Assembly (NCBI RefSeq): GCF_024399415.1
Contig: NZ_CP029257.1
Location: forward strand, 767,501 to 831,500
Length of the DNA stretch: 64,000 nt
Reading direction: 5' to 3'
From: Streptococcus oralis
GTDB taxonomy: Bacteria; Bacillota; Bacilli; Lactobacillales; Streptococcaceae
Below the pieces are notes generated by a model that was not told the DNA's origin, ran no database searches, and worked only from the letters and a program-made list of their open reading frames with translations. Shown here piece by piece: positions 9,361 through 21,610 of this stretch. The translations under genes and the position numbers were made by a program. Within the stretch, counting starts at the first letter, position 1. Every line of letters starts with the position of its first letter.

Positions 9361-10809
9361 TTATTTTGCTGCCCAGACACTGACTGAACCCGCTGCTACT
9401 GGAAATTCTCCATAACCTTCAGCATTGATTGTAACTTGATTGTGGTGGTTTCCAAGTAAATCTACGAAAGTTTGGTTAGCCCATTCTTGACCAACAAACA
9501 TAGACTTGCTGTTTTCTTGGTCATTGGAGATAAGGACAGCGATTGGGGATTGATGTTCAGCACCCGAACGTACCCATCCGATACAGTTGGCATCGTCAAA
9601 GTAGTCTGTTTGCTCTCCATAGGCCATGTCTTTTCGGATGGCTAGGAGACGGTCAAGAACTTCTCTGAAATCTTGTTGAGCAAATTGCCCAGAAATACCA
9701 TAATAGTCTCCGTAAAAGACACATGGAAGACCATCTTGGCGTAATAGAATAAGGGCATAGGCTGCAGGTTTAAACCATTCTTCGACGGTTGATTCAAGTG
9801 CCTGTCCTCTTTGAGTATCATGGTTGTCAACGAAAGTGACAGCCTTATCAGGTTTGATTTCCACTAAACTATCAGCAAAAATACTACGAAGGTCATAGCT
9901 TGCTCCAGCTTGACTGGCTTCAAAGAGATTTTGGTGGAGACGAACATCCACAAGGTCAAAGCGCTCCTCAATTTTTTCAAGATAGTCCAGATTGGCTTCT
10001 TTGTCTGGGTTCCAAAATTCACCAAAAACATAGAAATCTTGACCGTATTTTTCCTTCATATCACGGATGAAATTGCCCATAAAGAAGGAGTCAATGTGCT
10101 TAACGGCATCCAAGCGGAAACCAGCTACACCAGTCGTTTCCATGAACCAGTCAGCCCAGTCATAGATGTTTTGGATGACTTCGGGATGCTTAAAGTCTAG
10201 GTCAGCATACATGAGGTAGTCGTAGTTACCGTTTTCGTTATCGACCAATTCCTCATTTGCCCAACCTTTATTGTCTCCTTGGATCAGGTAAATACCAGAC
10301 TTACGGCGTTTGGCATCGTAGTCTGTACCTGTGAAGTGGTACCAGTGCCAGTGGAAGTCATTGTAGGTATCTTGGCGACCATCGAAAGTAAAGTGAGTCC
10401 AGCCATTGATAGTAAAGGGCTCGCTTAGTTGAACGGTACGATCCTCAGGGTCCACTTCAATAACCTGAAAGGCTTCCATATGATCGGCAGCAGCCTTGTG
10501 ATTGAGCACCACATCGGCCATAGGTTGAATTCCCTGTGCTTTTAGGGCTTGAATGGCTTGAAGATAGTCTTCTTTAAACCCATACTTGGTACGGACAGTT
10601 CCTTTTTGCTGAAATTCGCCTAGGTCAAAAAGATCGTAAACACCATAGCCGACATCTTTTTCGTTGGTTGCCTTGAAGGCAGGTGGCATCCAGACGTGGC
10701 TAATCCCCAGATGAGCTAGGTGTGAAGCATCTTCAGCCAGTCGCGTCCAGTGTTGGCCGTCGTGAGGCAGATACCATTCAAAGTATTGCATAAGTGTCTG
10801 ATTTTGCAT
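9361..10809 (-). CDS. cytoplasmic alpha-amylase (GH13)
   Basis: A 482-residue glycoside hydrolase that cleaves alpha-1,4 linkages in glycogen or maltodextrins. There is no signal peptide, so it acts in the cytoplasm. GH13 regions are visible: ADVVLNHK (region I), GFRLDAVKHID with the nucleophile Asp (region II), FGEFWNPD with the acid/base Glu (region III), and FVDNHDTQ with the stabilising Asp (region IV). The length and the MQYFEWYLP opening match the Bacillus-type cytoplasmic amylases. It is transcribed alone, convergent with alaS. Its promoter overlaps a MalR-like operator, which suggests maltose/maltodextrin control. The symbol varies between genomes. Confidence 0.92.
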   Translation of the reverse strand: MQNQTLMQYFEWYLPHDGQHWTRLAEDASHLAHLGISHVWMPPAFKATNEKDVGYGVYDLFDLGEFQQKGTVRTKYGFKEDYLQAIQALKAQGIQPMADVVLNHKAAADHMEAFQVIEVDPEDRTVQLSEPFTINGWTHFTFDGRQDTYNDFHWHWYHFTGTDYDAKRRKSGIYLIQGDNKGWANEELVDNENGNYDYLMYADLDFKHPEVIQNIYDWADWFMETTGVAGFRLDAVKHIDSFFMGNFIRDMKEKYGQDFYVFGEFWNPDKEANLDYLEKIEERFDLVDVRLHQNLFEASQAGASYDLRSIFADSLVEIKPDKAVTFVDNHDTQRGQALESTVEEWFKPAAYALILLRQDGLPCVFYGDYYGISGQFAQQDFREVLDRLLAIRKDMAYGEQTDYFDDANCIGWVRSGAEHQSPIAVLISNDQENSKSMFVGQEWANQTFVDLLGNHHNQVTINAEGYGEFPVAAGSVSVWAAK

Positions 10810-10842
10810 TGTTTTTCCTCTTGCTTATCAATGTTGTGTTTT

Positions 10843-10879
10843 ATTCTACCATAAAGTTTAGAACTAGGCAAACGTTTGC
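10843..10879 (-). promoter_or_regulatory. amylase promoter with MalR-type operator
   Basis: On the minus strand, TTGCCT (10866-10871) and TAGAAT (10843-10848) are 17 bases apart. The 12-bp palindrome GCAAACGTTTGC (10868-10879) overlaps the -35. It matches the core of the operators described for pneumococcal MalR (CGCAAACGTTTGCGT), a LacI-family maltose repressor, and is also close to a CcpA cre site. Repression relieved by maltodextrin is the likely logic. Confidence 0.75.
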
Positions 10880-11045
10880 GCAAGATTCTATACTCATTTC
10901 TGAAATTGTCTATTTTTAGCGAATAAAATCTCTATTTCCATCACAAGGGAGAGGATGTTTTGCTGAAAAAGTAAATGGCATATACTTATTTGAACAAAAA
11001 TGACACTCAGTAAACTAAAGTACATATGGTTAAACGGTTTCTTTT

Positions 11046-11074
11046 TTGAGAATTGTCACAAAATTTGCTATAAT
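11046..11074 (+). promoter_or_regulatory. promoter directly abutting the rRNA methyltransferase start
   Basis: TTGAGA (11046-11051), a 17-base spacer and TATAAT (11069-11074) with an upstream TG. The ATG of the next gene is at 11082, only 8 bases after the -10, so the transcript should start at or within a base or two of the start codon. The 166 bases between the amylase operator and this promoter (10880-11045) hold nothing else I recognise. Confidence 0.75.
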
Positions 11075-11081
11075 AGTAGCT

Positions 11082-12245
11082 ATGAATAGAATTAGGGTCA
11101 GCAGACGTGTTGAAAAAAAGCTAGCTAAGGGTCTAGTTCTTTTGGAAGCAAGTGATTTAACAGATATTGATCTGACGGATCAGGCAGTAGAAGTTCTTAG
11201 TCAAGACGGGAAGTTTTTAGGGAGTGCCTATCTTTCTCAGCAGAACAAGGGCATTGGCTGGTTGGTCAGCAAGGAAAAGGTTGGTTTCAACCAATCCTTC
11301 TTTGAAACTCTGTTTCGTAAGGCTAAGGAAGCTAGAAAGCCTTATTATCAAGATGACTTGACTACTGCCTTTCGCCTTTTTAACCAAGAGGGGGATGGTT
11401 TTGGTGGTCTGACTGTTGATCTCTATGGAGATTATGCTGTCTTTTCTTGGTACAACTCCTTTGTTTACCAGATTCGTAAGCTGATCGTAAAGGCTTTTAA
11501 GGAAGTTTTTCCTGAGGTCTTGGGGGCTTATGAAAAGATTCGTTTTAAAGGTCAAAACTACGAGTCTGCCTATGTTTATGGTGAGGAAGCGCCAGATTAC
11601 TTTACTGTTCTTGAGAATGGCGTGCTCTATCAAGTCTTTATGAATGATGGCTTGATGACCGGGATTTTCCTAGACCAGCATGAGGTTCGTGGGAGTCTGG
11701 TTGACGGTCTAGCCATGGGCAAATCCTTGCTCAATATGTTTTCCTATACGGCGGCCTTTTCAGTTGCTGCAGCTATGGGAGGTGCCAGTGAGACGACTTC
11801 AGTTGACTTGGCCAAACGGTCTAGAGAGCTGTCAGAAGCTCATTTTCAGGCAAATGGACTCAGCACGTACAATCATCGTTTTATCGTCATGGATGTCTTT
11901 GAGTACTTCAAGTATGCCAAGAGAAAAGGCTTGACCTATGATGTGATTGTTCTTGATCCGCCAAGCTTTGCCCGCAATAAAAAACAAACATTCTCTGTAG
12001 CTAAGGACTATCACAAGTTGATTTCCCAGAGTCTAGAGATTTTAAATCCGGGAGGCATTATCATTGCCAGTACCAATGCTGCCAATGTTTCCCGCCAGAA
12101 ATTTACAGAACAAATTGATAAAGGTTTTGCAGGAAGAAGGTATCAGATCTTGAACCAATATGGTCTTCCAGCTGACTTTGCCCATAATAAAAAAGATGAA
12201 AGCAGTAATTACCTCAAGGTGATTAGTATGAAGGTTAGTAGATGA
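11082..12245 (+). CDS. class I SAM-dependent rRNA methyltransferase (RlmI/RlmK-like, PUA domain)
   Basis: A 387-residue protein. The N-terminal PUA-like domain (residues 1-75) is followed by a Rossmann methyltransferase domain with [20 protein letters not shown] (SAM motif I) and [12 protein letters not shown] (the catalytic DPPSF motif of 23S rRNA methylases). It resembles the E. coli RlmI family and its Gram-positive YwbD/RlmQ relatives; the exact target base cannot be read from the sequence. The ATG at 11082 lies immediately behind a strong promoter with no room for a Shine-Dalgarno, so leaderless translation is likely. A TTG at 11046 is rejected because it is the -35 box. It overlaps aroD as ATGA and heads the aromatic operon. 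Confidence 0.85.
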   Translation: MNRIRVSRRVEKKLAKGLVLLEASDLTDIDLTDQAVEVLSQDGKFLGSAYLSQQNKGIGWLVSKEKVGFNQSFFETLFRKAKEARKPYYQDDLTTAFRLFNQEGDGFGGLTVDLYGDYAVFSWYNSFVYQIRKLIVKAFKEVFPEVLGAYEKIRFKGQNYESAYVYGEEAPDYFTVLENGVLYQVFMNDGLMTGIFLDQHEVRGSLVDGLAMGKSLLNMFSYTAAFSVAAAMGGASETTSVDLAKRSRELSEAHFQANGLSTYNHRFIVMDVFEYFKYAKRKGLTYDVIVLDPPSFARNKKQTFSVAKDYHKLISQSLEILNPGGIIIASTNAANVSRQKFTEQIDKGFAGRRYQILNQYGLPADFAHNKKDESSNYLKVISMKVSR

Positions 12246-12919
12246 AATTAATCGTTTCAGTGATGCCAAGAAGTTTAGAAGAAGCGCAAGAACTGGATGC
12301 AACTAGGTATGAAGATGCCGATATCATTGAGTGGCGTGCGGACTTTCTTACAAAGGACGCTATTTTACAGGTAGCACCCGCTATCTTTGAGAAATTTGCA
12401 GGACGCGAACTGGTCTTTACCCTTCGGACTCGAGCTGAGGGAGGAGAAATCGAACTTTCCTCAGAAGAGTATGTTCAAATCATCAAGGAAGTTACTCAAC
12501 TCTATCAGCCGGATTATGTAGATTTTGAGTATTTCAGCTATAAGGACGTTTTTGAGGAAATGTTGGATTTTCCAAATCTGGTTTTGAGTTACCATAATTT
12601 CCAGGAGACACCTGAAAACATGATGGAGATTTTGTCTGAGTTGACCAGTCTCTCTCCGAAAGTGGTCAAGGTATCAGTTATGGCCCATACGGAGCAGGAT
12701 GTTTTAGATCTGATGAACTACACACGAGGATTTAAGACACTCAATCCTGAGCAAGAGTACGTGACCATTTCCATGGGGAAAATGGGCAAGGTATCACGCA
12801 TTACTTCAGATGTGACGGGTTCAAGTTGGTCATTTGCTAGTCTGGATGAAGCGAGTGCCCCAGGTCAGATTTCGCTATCAAACATGAAGAAAATCAGGGA
12901 GATTTTGGATGAAGCTTGA
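12242..12919 (+). CDS. aroD: 3-dehydroquinate dehydratase, type I
   Basis: AroD dehydrates 3-dehydroquinate to 3-dehydroshikimate, step 3 of the shikimate pathway. At 225 residues it is the class I (Schiff-base) enzyme. The Lys in [11 protein letters not shown] (about residue 142) and the His in [11 protein letters not shown] (about residue 118) are the expected catalytic pair; EWRADF near residue 30 is a substrate-binding motif. The start overlaps the preceding stop (ATGA) and the gene overlaps aroE by 11 bases, so translation is coupled. Confidence 0.95.
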   Translation: MKLIVSVMPRSLEEAQELDATRYEDADIIEWRADFLTKDAILQVAPAIFEKFAGRELVFTLRTRAEGGEIELSSEEYVQIIKEVTQLYQPDYVDFEYFSYKDVFEEMLDFPNLVLSYHNFQETPENMMEILSELTSLSPKVVKVSVMAHTEQDVLDLMNYTRGFKTLNPEQEYVTISMGKMGKVSRITSDVTGSSWSFASLDEASAPGQISLSNMKKIREILDEA

Positions 12920-13763
12920 TGGCTATACACGTTTAGCTGCGGTTGTTGCCAATCCCATCAAACACTCTATTTCACCCTTTATCCACAATAGGGCCTTTGA
13001 GGCGACAGCTACCAATTGTGCCTATGTAGCTTGGGAGATTGAAGCGGGTGATTTGGCAGAAACAGTCGCCAATATTCGCCGTTACCAGATGTTTGGTATC
13101 AACCTGTCTATGCCTTACAAGGAGCAAGTGATTCCTTATCTGGATGAGTTGAGTGATGAGGCTCGTTTGATTGGGGCGGTCAATACAGTTGTTAATCAAG
13201 ACGGAACGTTAATTGGATATAATACAGATGGCAAGGGATTTTTTAAGAGCTTGCCTTCTTTTACAATCTCAGATAAGAAAATGACCATTCTGGGAGCAGG
13301 TGGTGCGGCCAAATCCATTTTGGCGCAGGCTATTTTGGATGGTGCCAGTCAGATTTCAGTCTTTGTTCGTTCAGCTTCTATAGAAAAAACAAGACCTTAC
13401 CTAGATAAGTTGCAGGAGCAAACAGGCTTTAAAGTGGACTTGTATGCTTTAGAAGATATTTCTGAACTGCAAGAAAAGATTGCCAAGACGGACCTACTCG
13501 TCAATGCCACTAGTGTGGGGATGGATGGCAAATCATCCCCAATTCCTGAAAGCATAGTCTTACCAGAGGCTCTATTGGTGGCAGATATTATTTACCAACC
13601 CTTTGAGACCCCATTTTTGAAATGGGCCAAAGGTCAGGGGAATCAAGCAATCAATGGCCTTGGAATGTTGCTCTATCAAGCTGCTGAAGCTTTTCAACTG
13701 TGGACAGGTAAAGAAATGCCGACAGACGAGATTTGGCAGTCCTTAACAGAAAAATATCAATAA
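12909..13763 (+). CDS. aroE: shikimate dehydrogenase
   Basis: AroE reduces 3-dehydroshikimate to shikimate with NADPH. The 284-residue protein shows the N-terminal substrate motif [13 protein letters not shown], the catalytic Lys in [16 protein letters not shown], the dinucleotide-binding GAGGAAKSI, and the C-terminal [14 protein letters not shown]. It follows aroD with an overlap, and its ribosome binding site lies in the aroD coding end. Confidence 0.96.
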   Translation: MKLDGYTRLAAVVANPIKHSISPFIHNRAFEATATNCAYVAWEIEAGDLAETVANIRRYQMFGINLSMPYKEQVIPYLDELSDEARLIGAVNTVVNQDGTLIGYNTDGKGFFKSLPSFTISDKKMTILGAGGAAKSILAQAILDGASQISVFVRSASIEKTRPYLDKLQEQTGFKVDLYALEDISELQEKIAKTDLLVNATSVGMDGKSSPIPESIVLPEALLVADIIYQPFETPFLKWAKGQGNQAINGLGMLLYQAAEAFQLWTGKEMPTDEIWQSLTEKYQ

Positions 13764-13781
13764 TGAAAAGGAGACCCTACT

Positions 13782-14849
13782 ATGAAAATCAGAATCGATA
13801 TTCCGCATCATCCTTATGATATTCAGATTGAAAAAGGTTGTCTGGCTCAGGCTGGTCAATGGTTGCGAGAACTCTGGCAACCTCAAAAAGTGGTCATTGT
13901 AACCGACAACCATGTAGCTTCTCTCTATGCAGAGAAGGTTAAACTCAGCTTAGAAGATGCTGGTTTTCAGGTAGCTGTTTTTGACTTTTTAGAAGGCGAA
14001 GAAAGAAAGAATTTAACAACCGTTCAGAAGGTCTATGAATTTCTAGTCAAGCAAGGTCTGACTCGTAGCGATGGGATCGTGGCTCTTGGCGGTGGTGTTG
14101 TTGGGGATCTGGCTGGTTTTGTAGCCTCTACCTATATGCGGGGCATTCACTTTGTTCAGATTCCGACTAGTTTGACTGCCCAGGTTGATTCTTCTATCGG
14201 TGGAAAGACGGGTGTCAATACTCCATTTGCTAAAAATATGGTGGGAACTTTTGCCCAACCAGATGGGGTTCTGATTGACCCGCTGGTCCTTGAAACACTC
14301 GGAAAAAGGGAGTTGATTGAAGGGATGGGTGAGGTTATCAAGTATGGCTTGATTGAGGATCCAGAACTTTGGGCTCTCTTGACGGAGCTGGATGGTTCTG
14401 TAGAGAGCATTCTGGAGCATGCAGAGACTTTGATTGAACATTCTTGTCAGGTTAAGCGGAAGATGGTAGTCGAAGATGAGTTGGATAACGGTGTTCGTCT
14501 TTACCTCAATTTTGGACACACTATTGGTCATGCCATTGAAGCAACGGCCGGTTATGGCAAAGTCATGCATGGTGAGGCCGTGGCCATGGGGATGGTGCAG
14601 ATTTCCAAGGTTGCTGAGGAAAAAGGTCTTATGCCAGAAGGAATAACCCAGTCCATTAGAGAGATGTGCCAGAAATTTGGTTTGCCAGTTGACTATGAAA
14701 ACTGGGATGTTGACAAGCTCTATCAGGCTTTGACTCATGATAAGAAAACGCGTGGCAACACCTTGAAACTGGTCTTGGTACCAGAGCTTGGTTCAGCGAC
14801 CATTCACCCAGTTTCTCTGGAAGAGATGAAAGACTACTTGGTAAAATAA
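13782..14849 (+). CDS. aroB: 3-dehydroquinate synthase
   Basis: AroB cyclises DAHP to 3-dehydroquinate, step 2 of the pathway, using NAD and a divalent metal. The 355-residue protein contains [38 protein letters not shown], the metal-binding region [10 protein letters not shown], and the histidines in [12 protein letters not shown] and [18 protein letters not shown] precedes the ATG by 12 bases. No DAHP synthase (step 1) gene occurs in this cluster, so it must be elsewhere. Confidence 0.97.
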   Translation: MKIRIDIPHHPYDIQIEKGCLAQAGQWLRELWQPQKVVIVTDNHVASLYAEKVKLSLEDAGFQVAVFDFLEGEERKNLTTVQKVYEFLVKQGLTRSDGIVALGGGVVGDLAGFVASTYMRGIHFVQIPTSLTAQVDSSIGGKTGVNTPFAKNMVGTFAQPDGVLIDPLVLETLGKRELIEGMGEVIKYGLIEDPELWALLTELDGSVESILEHAETLIEHSCQVKRKMVVEDELDNGVRLYLNFGHTIGHAIEATAGYGKVMHGEAVAMGMVQISKVAEEKGLMPEGITQSIREMCQKFGLPVDYENWDVDKLYQALTHDKKTRGNTLKLVLVPELGSATIHPVSLEEMKDYLVK

Positions 14850-14858
14850 GGAGAATGT

Positions 14859-16025
14859 ATGAGATATTTAACTGCAGGAGAATCACACGGCCCCCGTTTG
14901 ACAGCCATCATTGAAGGAATTCCTGCTGGACTTCCTTTGACAGTAGAGGACATCAATGACGACCTTAAACGCCGTCAGGGTGGCTACGGTCGTGGTGGTC
15001 GTATGAAGATTGAGAGTGACCAGGTTGTCTTTACATCAGGCGTTCGCCACGGGAAGACGACAGGGGCTCCGATTACCATGGATGTTATCAATAAAGACCA
15101 CCAGAAATGGCTGGATATCATGTCTGCGGAGGACATTGAAGACCGCCTTAAAAGCAAACGAAAAATCACCCATCCACGTCCCGGTCATGCCGATTTGGTT
15201 GGGGGCATCAAGTACCGTTTTGACGATTTGCGAAATTCTTTGGAGCGTTCATCAGCTCGTGAAACAACCATGCGAGTAGCAGTTGGAGCAGTAGCCAAAC
15301 GTCTCTTAGCTGAACTGGATATGGAGATTGCCAACCATGTCGTGGTCTTTGGTGGCAAGGAAATCGATGTACCTGAAAATCTGACAGTGGCTGAGATTAA
15401 GGAACGAGCTGCCCAGTCTGAAGTTTCTATTGTCAACCAAGAGCGGGAACAGGAAATCAAGGACTATATTGACCAAATCAAACGTGACGGTGATACCATC
15501 GGTGGGGTTGTAGAGACAGTCGTCGGAGGCGTTCCAGTTGGCCTTGGCTCCTATGTCCAATGGGACAGAAAATTGGATGCGCGATTGGCCCAAGCAGTTG
15601 TTTCTATCAATGCCTTTAAAGGGGTGGAATTTGGTCTTGGATTTGAAGCTGGTTACCGCAAAGGCAGCCAAGTTATGGATGAAATTCTCTGGTCTAAAGA
15701 AGACGGCTATACTCGTCGTACCAATAATCTAGGTGGTTTTGAAGGTGGTATGACCAATGGGCAACCAATTGTTGTTCGTGGAGTTATGAAACCCATTCCC
15801 ACTCTTTACAAACCACTTATGAGTGTGGATATCGAAACCCACGAACCTTACAAGGCAACCGTGGAGAGAAGTGATCCGACCGCTCTGCCAGCAGCTGGGG
15901 TAGTCATGGAAGCTGTTGTAGCAACGGTTCTGGCGCAAGAAATCCTTGAAAAATTTTCATCGGACAACCTAGAGGAATTAAAAGAAGCGGTAACCAAACA
16001 CCGTGAGTATACAAAGAACTATTAA
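14859..16025 (+). CDS. aroC: chorismate synthase
   Basis: AroC makes chorismate from EPSP with reduced FMN, the last common step. The 388-residue length is typical. Signatures include [18 protein letters not shown] at the N terminus, [24 protein letters not shown], and the conserved [18 protein letters not shown]. It lies 9 bases after aroB with an AAGGAG ribosome binding site. Confidence 0.97.
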   Translation: MRYLTAGESHGPRLTAIIEGIPAGLPLTVEDINDDLKRRQGGYGRGGRMKIESDQVVFTSGVRHGKTTGAPITMDVINKDHQKWLDIMSAEDIEDRLKSKRKITHPRPGHADLVGGIKYRFDDLRNSLERSSARETTMRVAVGAVAKRLLAELDMEIANHVVVFGGKEIDVPENLTVAEIKERAAQSEVSIVNQEREQEIKDYIDQIKRDGDTIGGVVETVVGGVPVGLGSYVQWDRKLDARLAQAVVSINAFKGVEFGLGFEAGYRKGSQVMDEILWSKEDGYTRRTNNLGGFEGGMTNGQPIVVRGVMKPIPTLYKPLMSVDIETHEPYKATVERSDPTALPAAGVVMEAVVATVLAQEILEKFSSDNLEELKEAVTKHREYTKNY

Positions 16026-16034
16026 GGAGTTCCT

Positions 16035-17138
16035 ATGGCAAAAACCATCTATATCGCAGGTCTCGGTTTGATTGGTGCCTCGATGGCGCTTGGTATCAAA
16101 CGCGATCATCCTGATTATGAAATTCTAGGTTATAATCGCAGTCAGGCTTCTAGAGATATTGCCTTGGAGCGGGGGATGATTGACCGTGCGACGGATGATT
16201 TTGCCAGTTTTGCTCCTCTGGCAGATGTCATCATCTTGACCTTGCCAATCAAGCAGACCATTGCTTTTATTCAGGAGTTGGCAGGTTTGAACTTGAAAGA
16301 AGGCGTCATTATCTCGGATGCGGGCTCAACCAAGGCTGCCATTGTGGAAGTGGCGGAGGAATATTTGGCTGGCAAGTCAATTCGTTTTGTCGGGGCTCAT
16401 CCCATGGCTGGTAGCCACAAGACAGGAGCTGCCTCTGCCGATGTTAATCTCTTTGAAAATGCCTACTATATCTTTACTCCATCTAGCTTGACCACTCCAG
16501 AAACCCTTTCAGAAATGAAGGACCTACTTTCAGGCCTCCATGCTCGTTTCATTGAAATTGATGCCAAGGAGCACGATCAAGTAACTTCACAGATTAGCCA
16601 TTTTCCCCATATCTTGGCATCAGGTCTCATGGAACAAACAGCAGTTTATGCTCAAGAACATGAGATGGCAAGACGCTTTGCGGCGGGTGGATTTCGAGAT
16701 ATGACTCGCATTGCGGAAAGCGAGCCAGGTATGTGGACTTCTATTCTCTTGTCTAACCGTGAGACTATTCTAGAGCGAATTGCGGATTTCAAGGAACGCT
16801 TGGAAGCGATTGGTCAGGCCATCAGCAGGGGAGATGAAGAGCAAATCTGGAACTTTTTCAACCAAGCGCGTGCGCAACGTCAGGCCATGGAAATACATAA
16901 GCGTGGTGGTGTGGACAGTTCTTATGACCTCTATGTCGACGTTCCCGATGAAGAAGATGTCATCTTGCGGATTTTGGAATTGCTACGTGGAACTTCTTTG
17001 GTTAATATCCACATCAACGAGGAAAACCGTGAGGATGTTCACGGGATTCTACAAATTTCCTTTAAAAATGCTCAAGATTTGGAACGAGCTGAGCGCTTAA
17101 TTACAGAAAATACCGACTACACAGTCGTCATCAAATAA
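16035..17138 (+). CDS. tyrA: prephenate dehydrogenase
   Basis: TyrA oxidatively decarboxylates prephenate to 4-hydroxyphenylpyruvate, the tyrosine precursor. The 367 residues comprise an N-terminal NAD-binding domain ([16 protein letters not shown], residues 6-21), the helical dimerisation domain with [10 protein letters not shown] and [10 protein letters not shown], and a C-terminal ACT domain (about residues 295-367: [18 protein letters not shown]). The ACT domain fits tyrosine feedback control. It follows aroC with AAGGAG. Confidence 0.95.
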   Translation: MAKTIYIAGLGLIGASMALGIKRDHPDYEILGYNRSQASRDIALERGMIDRATDDFASFAPLADVIILTLPIKQTIAFIQELAGLNLKEGVIISDAGSTKAAIVEVAEEYLAGKSIRFVGAHPMAGSHKTGAASADVNLFENAYYIFTPSSLTTPETLSEMKDLLSGLHARFIEIDAKEHDQVTSQISHFPHILASGLMEQTAVYAQEHEMARRFAAGGFRDMTRIAESEPGMWTSILLSNRETILERIADFKERLEAIGQAISRGDEEQIWNFFNQARAQRQAMEIHKRGGVDSSYDLYVDVPDEEDVILRILELLRGTSLVNIHINEENREDVHGILQISFKNAQDLERAERLITENTDYTVVIK

Positions 17139-17148
17139 GGAGAAAATC

Positions 17149-17487
17149 ATGTCAAATATTTACGATAGTGCAAATGAACTTAGTCGCGGATTACGCGAAT
17201 TACCAGAATACAAGGCGGTTAAGGTAGCCAAAGATGCCATCCAAGCTGATGAACAAGCTAGCAAGATTTTTGCAGACTACCTCGCTTTCCAGCAAGAAAT
17301 CCAAGTCATGGCGCAAACGGGACAAATGCCAGACGCCTCTTTCCAAGAAAAGATGCAGTCTTTCAGCAAACAAATCCAAGAGAACGCTCTTTTGTCAGAT
17401 TTCTTTGCCAAACAGCAACAATTGTCCATTTATCTTTCGGACATTGAAAAAATTGTCTTTGAACCTGTTTCAGAATTATTGAAATAG
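17149..17487 (+). CDS. YlbF/YmcA-family protein
   Basis: A 112-residue all-helical protein. The [19 protein letters not shown] segment and overall length fit the YlbF/YmcA (DUF964) family. In Bacillus these proteins work in the Y-complex that influences RNase Y-dependent RNA maturation; the role of streptococcal members is not established. It is 10 bases after tyrA, preceded by AAGGAGAAAATC, and ends at a strong terminator, closing the first aromatic operon segment. Confidence 0.75.
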   Translation: MSNIYDSANELSRGLRELPEYKAVKVAKDAIQADEQASKIFADYLAFQQEIQVMAQTGQMPDASFQEKMQSFSKQIQENALLSDFFAKQQQLSIYLSDIEKIVFEPVSELLK

Positions 17488-19326
<1,839 letters not shown>

Positions 19327-19330
<4 letters not shown>

Positions 19331-20175
19331 AAATTGCCTATCTAGGTCCCAAGGGATCTTTTTCGCATCATGTTGTGCAAACGGCTTTTCCACATGAGGA
19401 ACTAGAGCCTTTTTCAAATATTACAGACGTTATCAAGGCCTATGAACAGGGCTTGGTGGACTATTCTGTGGTACCAGTTGAAAACTCCATTGAAGGTAGT
19501 GTCCATGAAAGTTTGGATTACCTTTTTCACCAGGCTCGCATCCAAGCAGTTGCAGAAATCGTCCAGCCTATTCACCAGCAGTTAATGGTGGTTCCAGGTC
19601 AGTCAAAAATTGAGAAAATCTTTTCCCATCCTCAGGCTCTGGCTCAAGGAAAGAAATTCATTGATAAACACTATCCAGAGGCCAAAATTGAGGTAACAGC
19701 CAGTACCGCCTATGCAGCTCGCTTTATTTCAGAGCATTCAGACCAGCCATACGCAGCTATTGCTCCTAAAAGTTCAGCTGAAGAATATGGCTTGGAATTG
19801 ATTGCAGAGGATATTCAGGAGATGGAAGCCAATTTCACACGTTTTTGGGTGTTAGGGGCAGAGATACCGAAGATTCCTTTGAACTCACAAGCTGAAAAAA
19901 TGAGTTTGGCCTTGACCTTACCAGACAATCTACCAGGTGCTCTTTACAAGGCGCTTTCGACCTTTGCTTGGAGAGGGATTGACTTAACAAAGATTGAAAG
20001 TCGCCCCCTTAAAACAGCCTTGGGAGAATACTTTTTCATTATCGATGTAGACTATAGTGACAAAGAACTGGTTCATTTTGCAAGACAAGAACTAGAAGCT
20101 ATTGGAATCCAGCACAAGATACTGGGAACCTACCCGATTTTTACCATAACTGATTTAGAAAAGGAGAGTCAATGA
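19327..20175 (+). CDS. pheA: prephenate dehydratase
   Basis: PheA converts prephenate to phenylpyruvate, the phenylalanine precursor. It is the monofunctional type without chorismate mutase. The 282 residues hold the catalytic domain (AYLGPKGSFSHHV, VPVENSIEGSVHESLDYL, and the conserved TRFWVLG at residue 177) and a C-terminal ACT domain with the ESRPLKTALGEY phenylalanine-binding motif. ATGA overlaps on both sides tie it to aroK and the LCP gene. Confidence 0.96.
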
Positions 20176-21467
20176 GCAAAGAAAATCCTTTAAGTCACCA
20201 CGAGCAGTTACGTTATGACTATCTCTTCAAAAATATTCATTACCTCAACGACCGTGAACGGAGGGAATTTGATTATCTGCAACAGAAAATGGCAGGTCCT
20301 AAGTCTGAAGTTCACCATTTCTACCAAGAAGAAAAAGAAGAATCTTGGGGTAGAGATATTGATCTTCCGACTTATGGCAGTAGAAGCCGGTCTAAGAAAC
20401 GTGAAAAGGTAGCTCCTCAACCTAAAGTCAAAAAGAAAAAGAGAAGAATTCGCTTCAAACGAATACTGACTTGGTTCTTGCTGTTGATTACCTGTGTGCT
20501 TGCAGGAATGATTTTTATGTTTCTTCGAGGGTTCCAGTCAGCAGCAAATCCAACAAATAAGCCAGCTGACGCCAAGGCAGCTCAAGTAGAGGTCTTTAAC
20601 GGTCAAGATACCAAAGATGGTGTGAATATCCTAGTCATGGGGACAGATGGCCGTATCGGTCAAAATAGTGCAGAAACCCGTACTGACACAATCATGGTAC
20701 TGAATGTCAGTGGATCGGATAAGAAGATCAAACTAGTCAGCTTTATGCGTGACAACTTAGTTTATATCGACGGGTATAGTAAGATTATAAATGGCCAGAA
20801 ACAGACGGATAATAAACTAAATGTTGCTTATGAACTTGGGGAACAAGAAGGGCAAAAAGGGGCAGAAATGGTCCGCAAGGTTCTAAAAGACAACTTTGAT
20901 TTGGATATTAAGTACTATGCCCTGGTCGACTTCCAGGCTTTTGCAACAGCTATTGATAGCCTCTTCCCTGACGGAGTAACGATTGATGCCCAATTCTCAA
21001 CATTGAATGGTCAACCTTTAACAGAAGCCACAGTTGGAGATGACCTTCATGCAACAGAGACAGAATCGCCAACCCAAACCATCAAAGTTGGAAAACAGCA
21101 GATGAATGGATCCACCTTGCTGAACTATGCTCGCTTCCGTGATGATGACGAGGGAGACTACGGCCGTACCAAACGTCAGCAACAAGTCATGTCAGCTGTT
21201 CTTGAGCAAATCAAAGATCCAACCAAGCTCTTTACGGGATCAGAGGCACTTGGAAAAGTCTTTGGAATGACATCAACAAATCTACCATATAGCTTCTTGT
21301 TGACCAATGGCTTATCTGTCCTAGAAGGTGCTCAAAATGGCATTGAAAGACTCACCGTCCCAGAACTTGGTGACTGGGTAGATGCTTATGATATCTACGG
21401 TGGACAAGGACTTCTAGTTGATCAAAATAAATACCAAACCAAACTCGCCCAAATGGGAATGAGATAG
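20172..21467 (+). CDS. LytR-CpsA-Psr (LCP) family cell-wall glycopolymer ligase
   Basis: LCP proteins transfer undecaprenyl-linked polymers (teichoic acid, capsule) onto peptidoglycan. This one has 431 residues: a long basic cytoplasmic N terminus (about 95 residues, with the KKKKRRIRFK patch), one membrane span (about residues 97-118), and an extracellular LCP domain with GTDGR, TRTDTIMVL, SFMRDNLVYI and the basic cluster in YARFRDDDEGDYGRTKRQQQ. It corresponds to the gene often called psr or lytR in pneumococcus. It is coupled to pheA (ATGA) and followed by a terminator, so a wall enzyme ends an amino-acid operon. It directly precedes the LicD locus. Confidence 0.88.
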   Translation: MSKENPLSHHEQLRYDYLFKNIHYLNDRERREFDYLQQKMAGPKSEVHHFYQEEKEESWGRDIDLPTYGSRSRSKKREKVAPQPKVKKKKRRIRFKRILTWFLLLITCVLAGMIFMFLRGFQSAANPTNKPADAKAAQVEVFNGQDTKDGVNILVMGTDGRIGQNSAETRTDTIMVLNVSGSDKKIKLVSFMRDNLVYIDGYSKIINGQKQTDNKLNVAYELGEQEGQKGAEMVRKVLKDNFDLDIKYYALVDFQAFATAIDSLFPDGVTIDAQFSTLNGQPLTEATVGDDLHATETESPTQTIKVGKQQMNGSTLLNYARFRDDDEGDYGRTKRQQQVMSAVLEQIKDPTKLFTGSEALGKVFGMTSTNLPYSFLLTNGLSVLEGAQNGIERLTVPELGDWVDAYDIYGGQGLLVDQNKYQTKLAQMGMR

Positions 21468-21477
21468 AATACTATAA

Positions 21478-21529
21478 AAAAATCAAAGTTTGAATCACTA
21501 GTGAAAAAGTGGTTTAGGCTTTGATTTTT
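21478..21529 (+). terminator. terminator after the LCP gene
   Basis: An outer stem of 11 bp (21478-21488 with 21519-21529) ends in a T-run. An inner stem AATCACT with AGTGGTT (one G-T pair) lies within it. Confidence 0.8.
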
Positions 21530-21565
21530 CTTAGTATCTGATGGATTTTTAGGGCTTTTTTATGG

Positions 21566-21571
21566 TATAAT
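21566..21571 (+). promoter_or_regulatory. extended -10 promoter of the LicD locus
   Basis: TATGGTATAAT has an upstream TG and a perfect -10 at 21566-21571; the -35 is poor. The first LicD gene starts 40 bases downstream. Confidence 0.6.
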
Positions 21572-21610
21572 AAAACGATATAACTCGTTATTGGACAGAA
21601 GAGGAGAGAC

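Noticed and set aside
13801-14886. Long antisense frames over aroB
   Set aside because: They mirror aroB coding sequence, with no ribosome binding site or motif.
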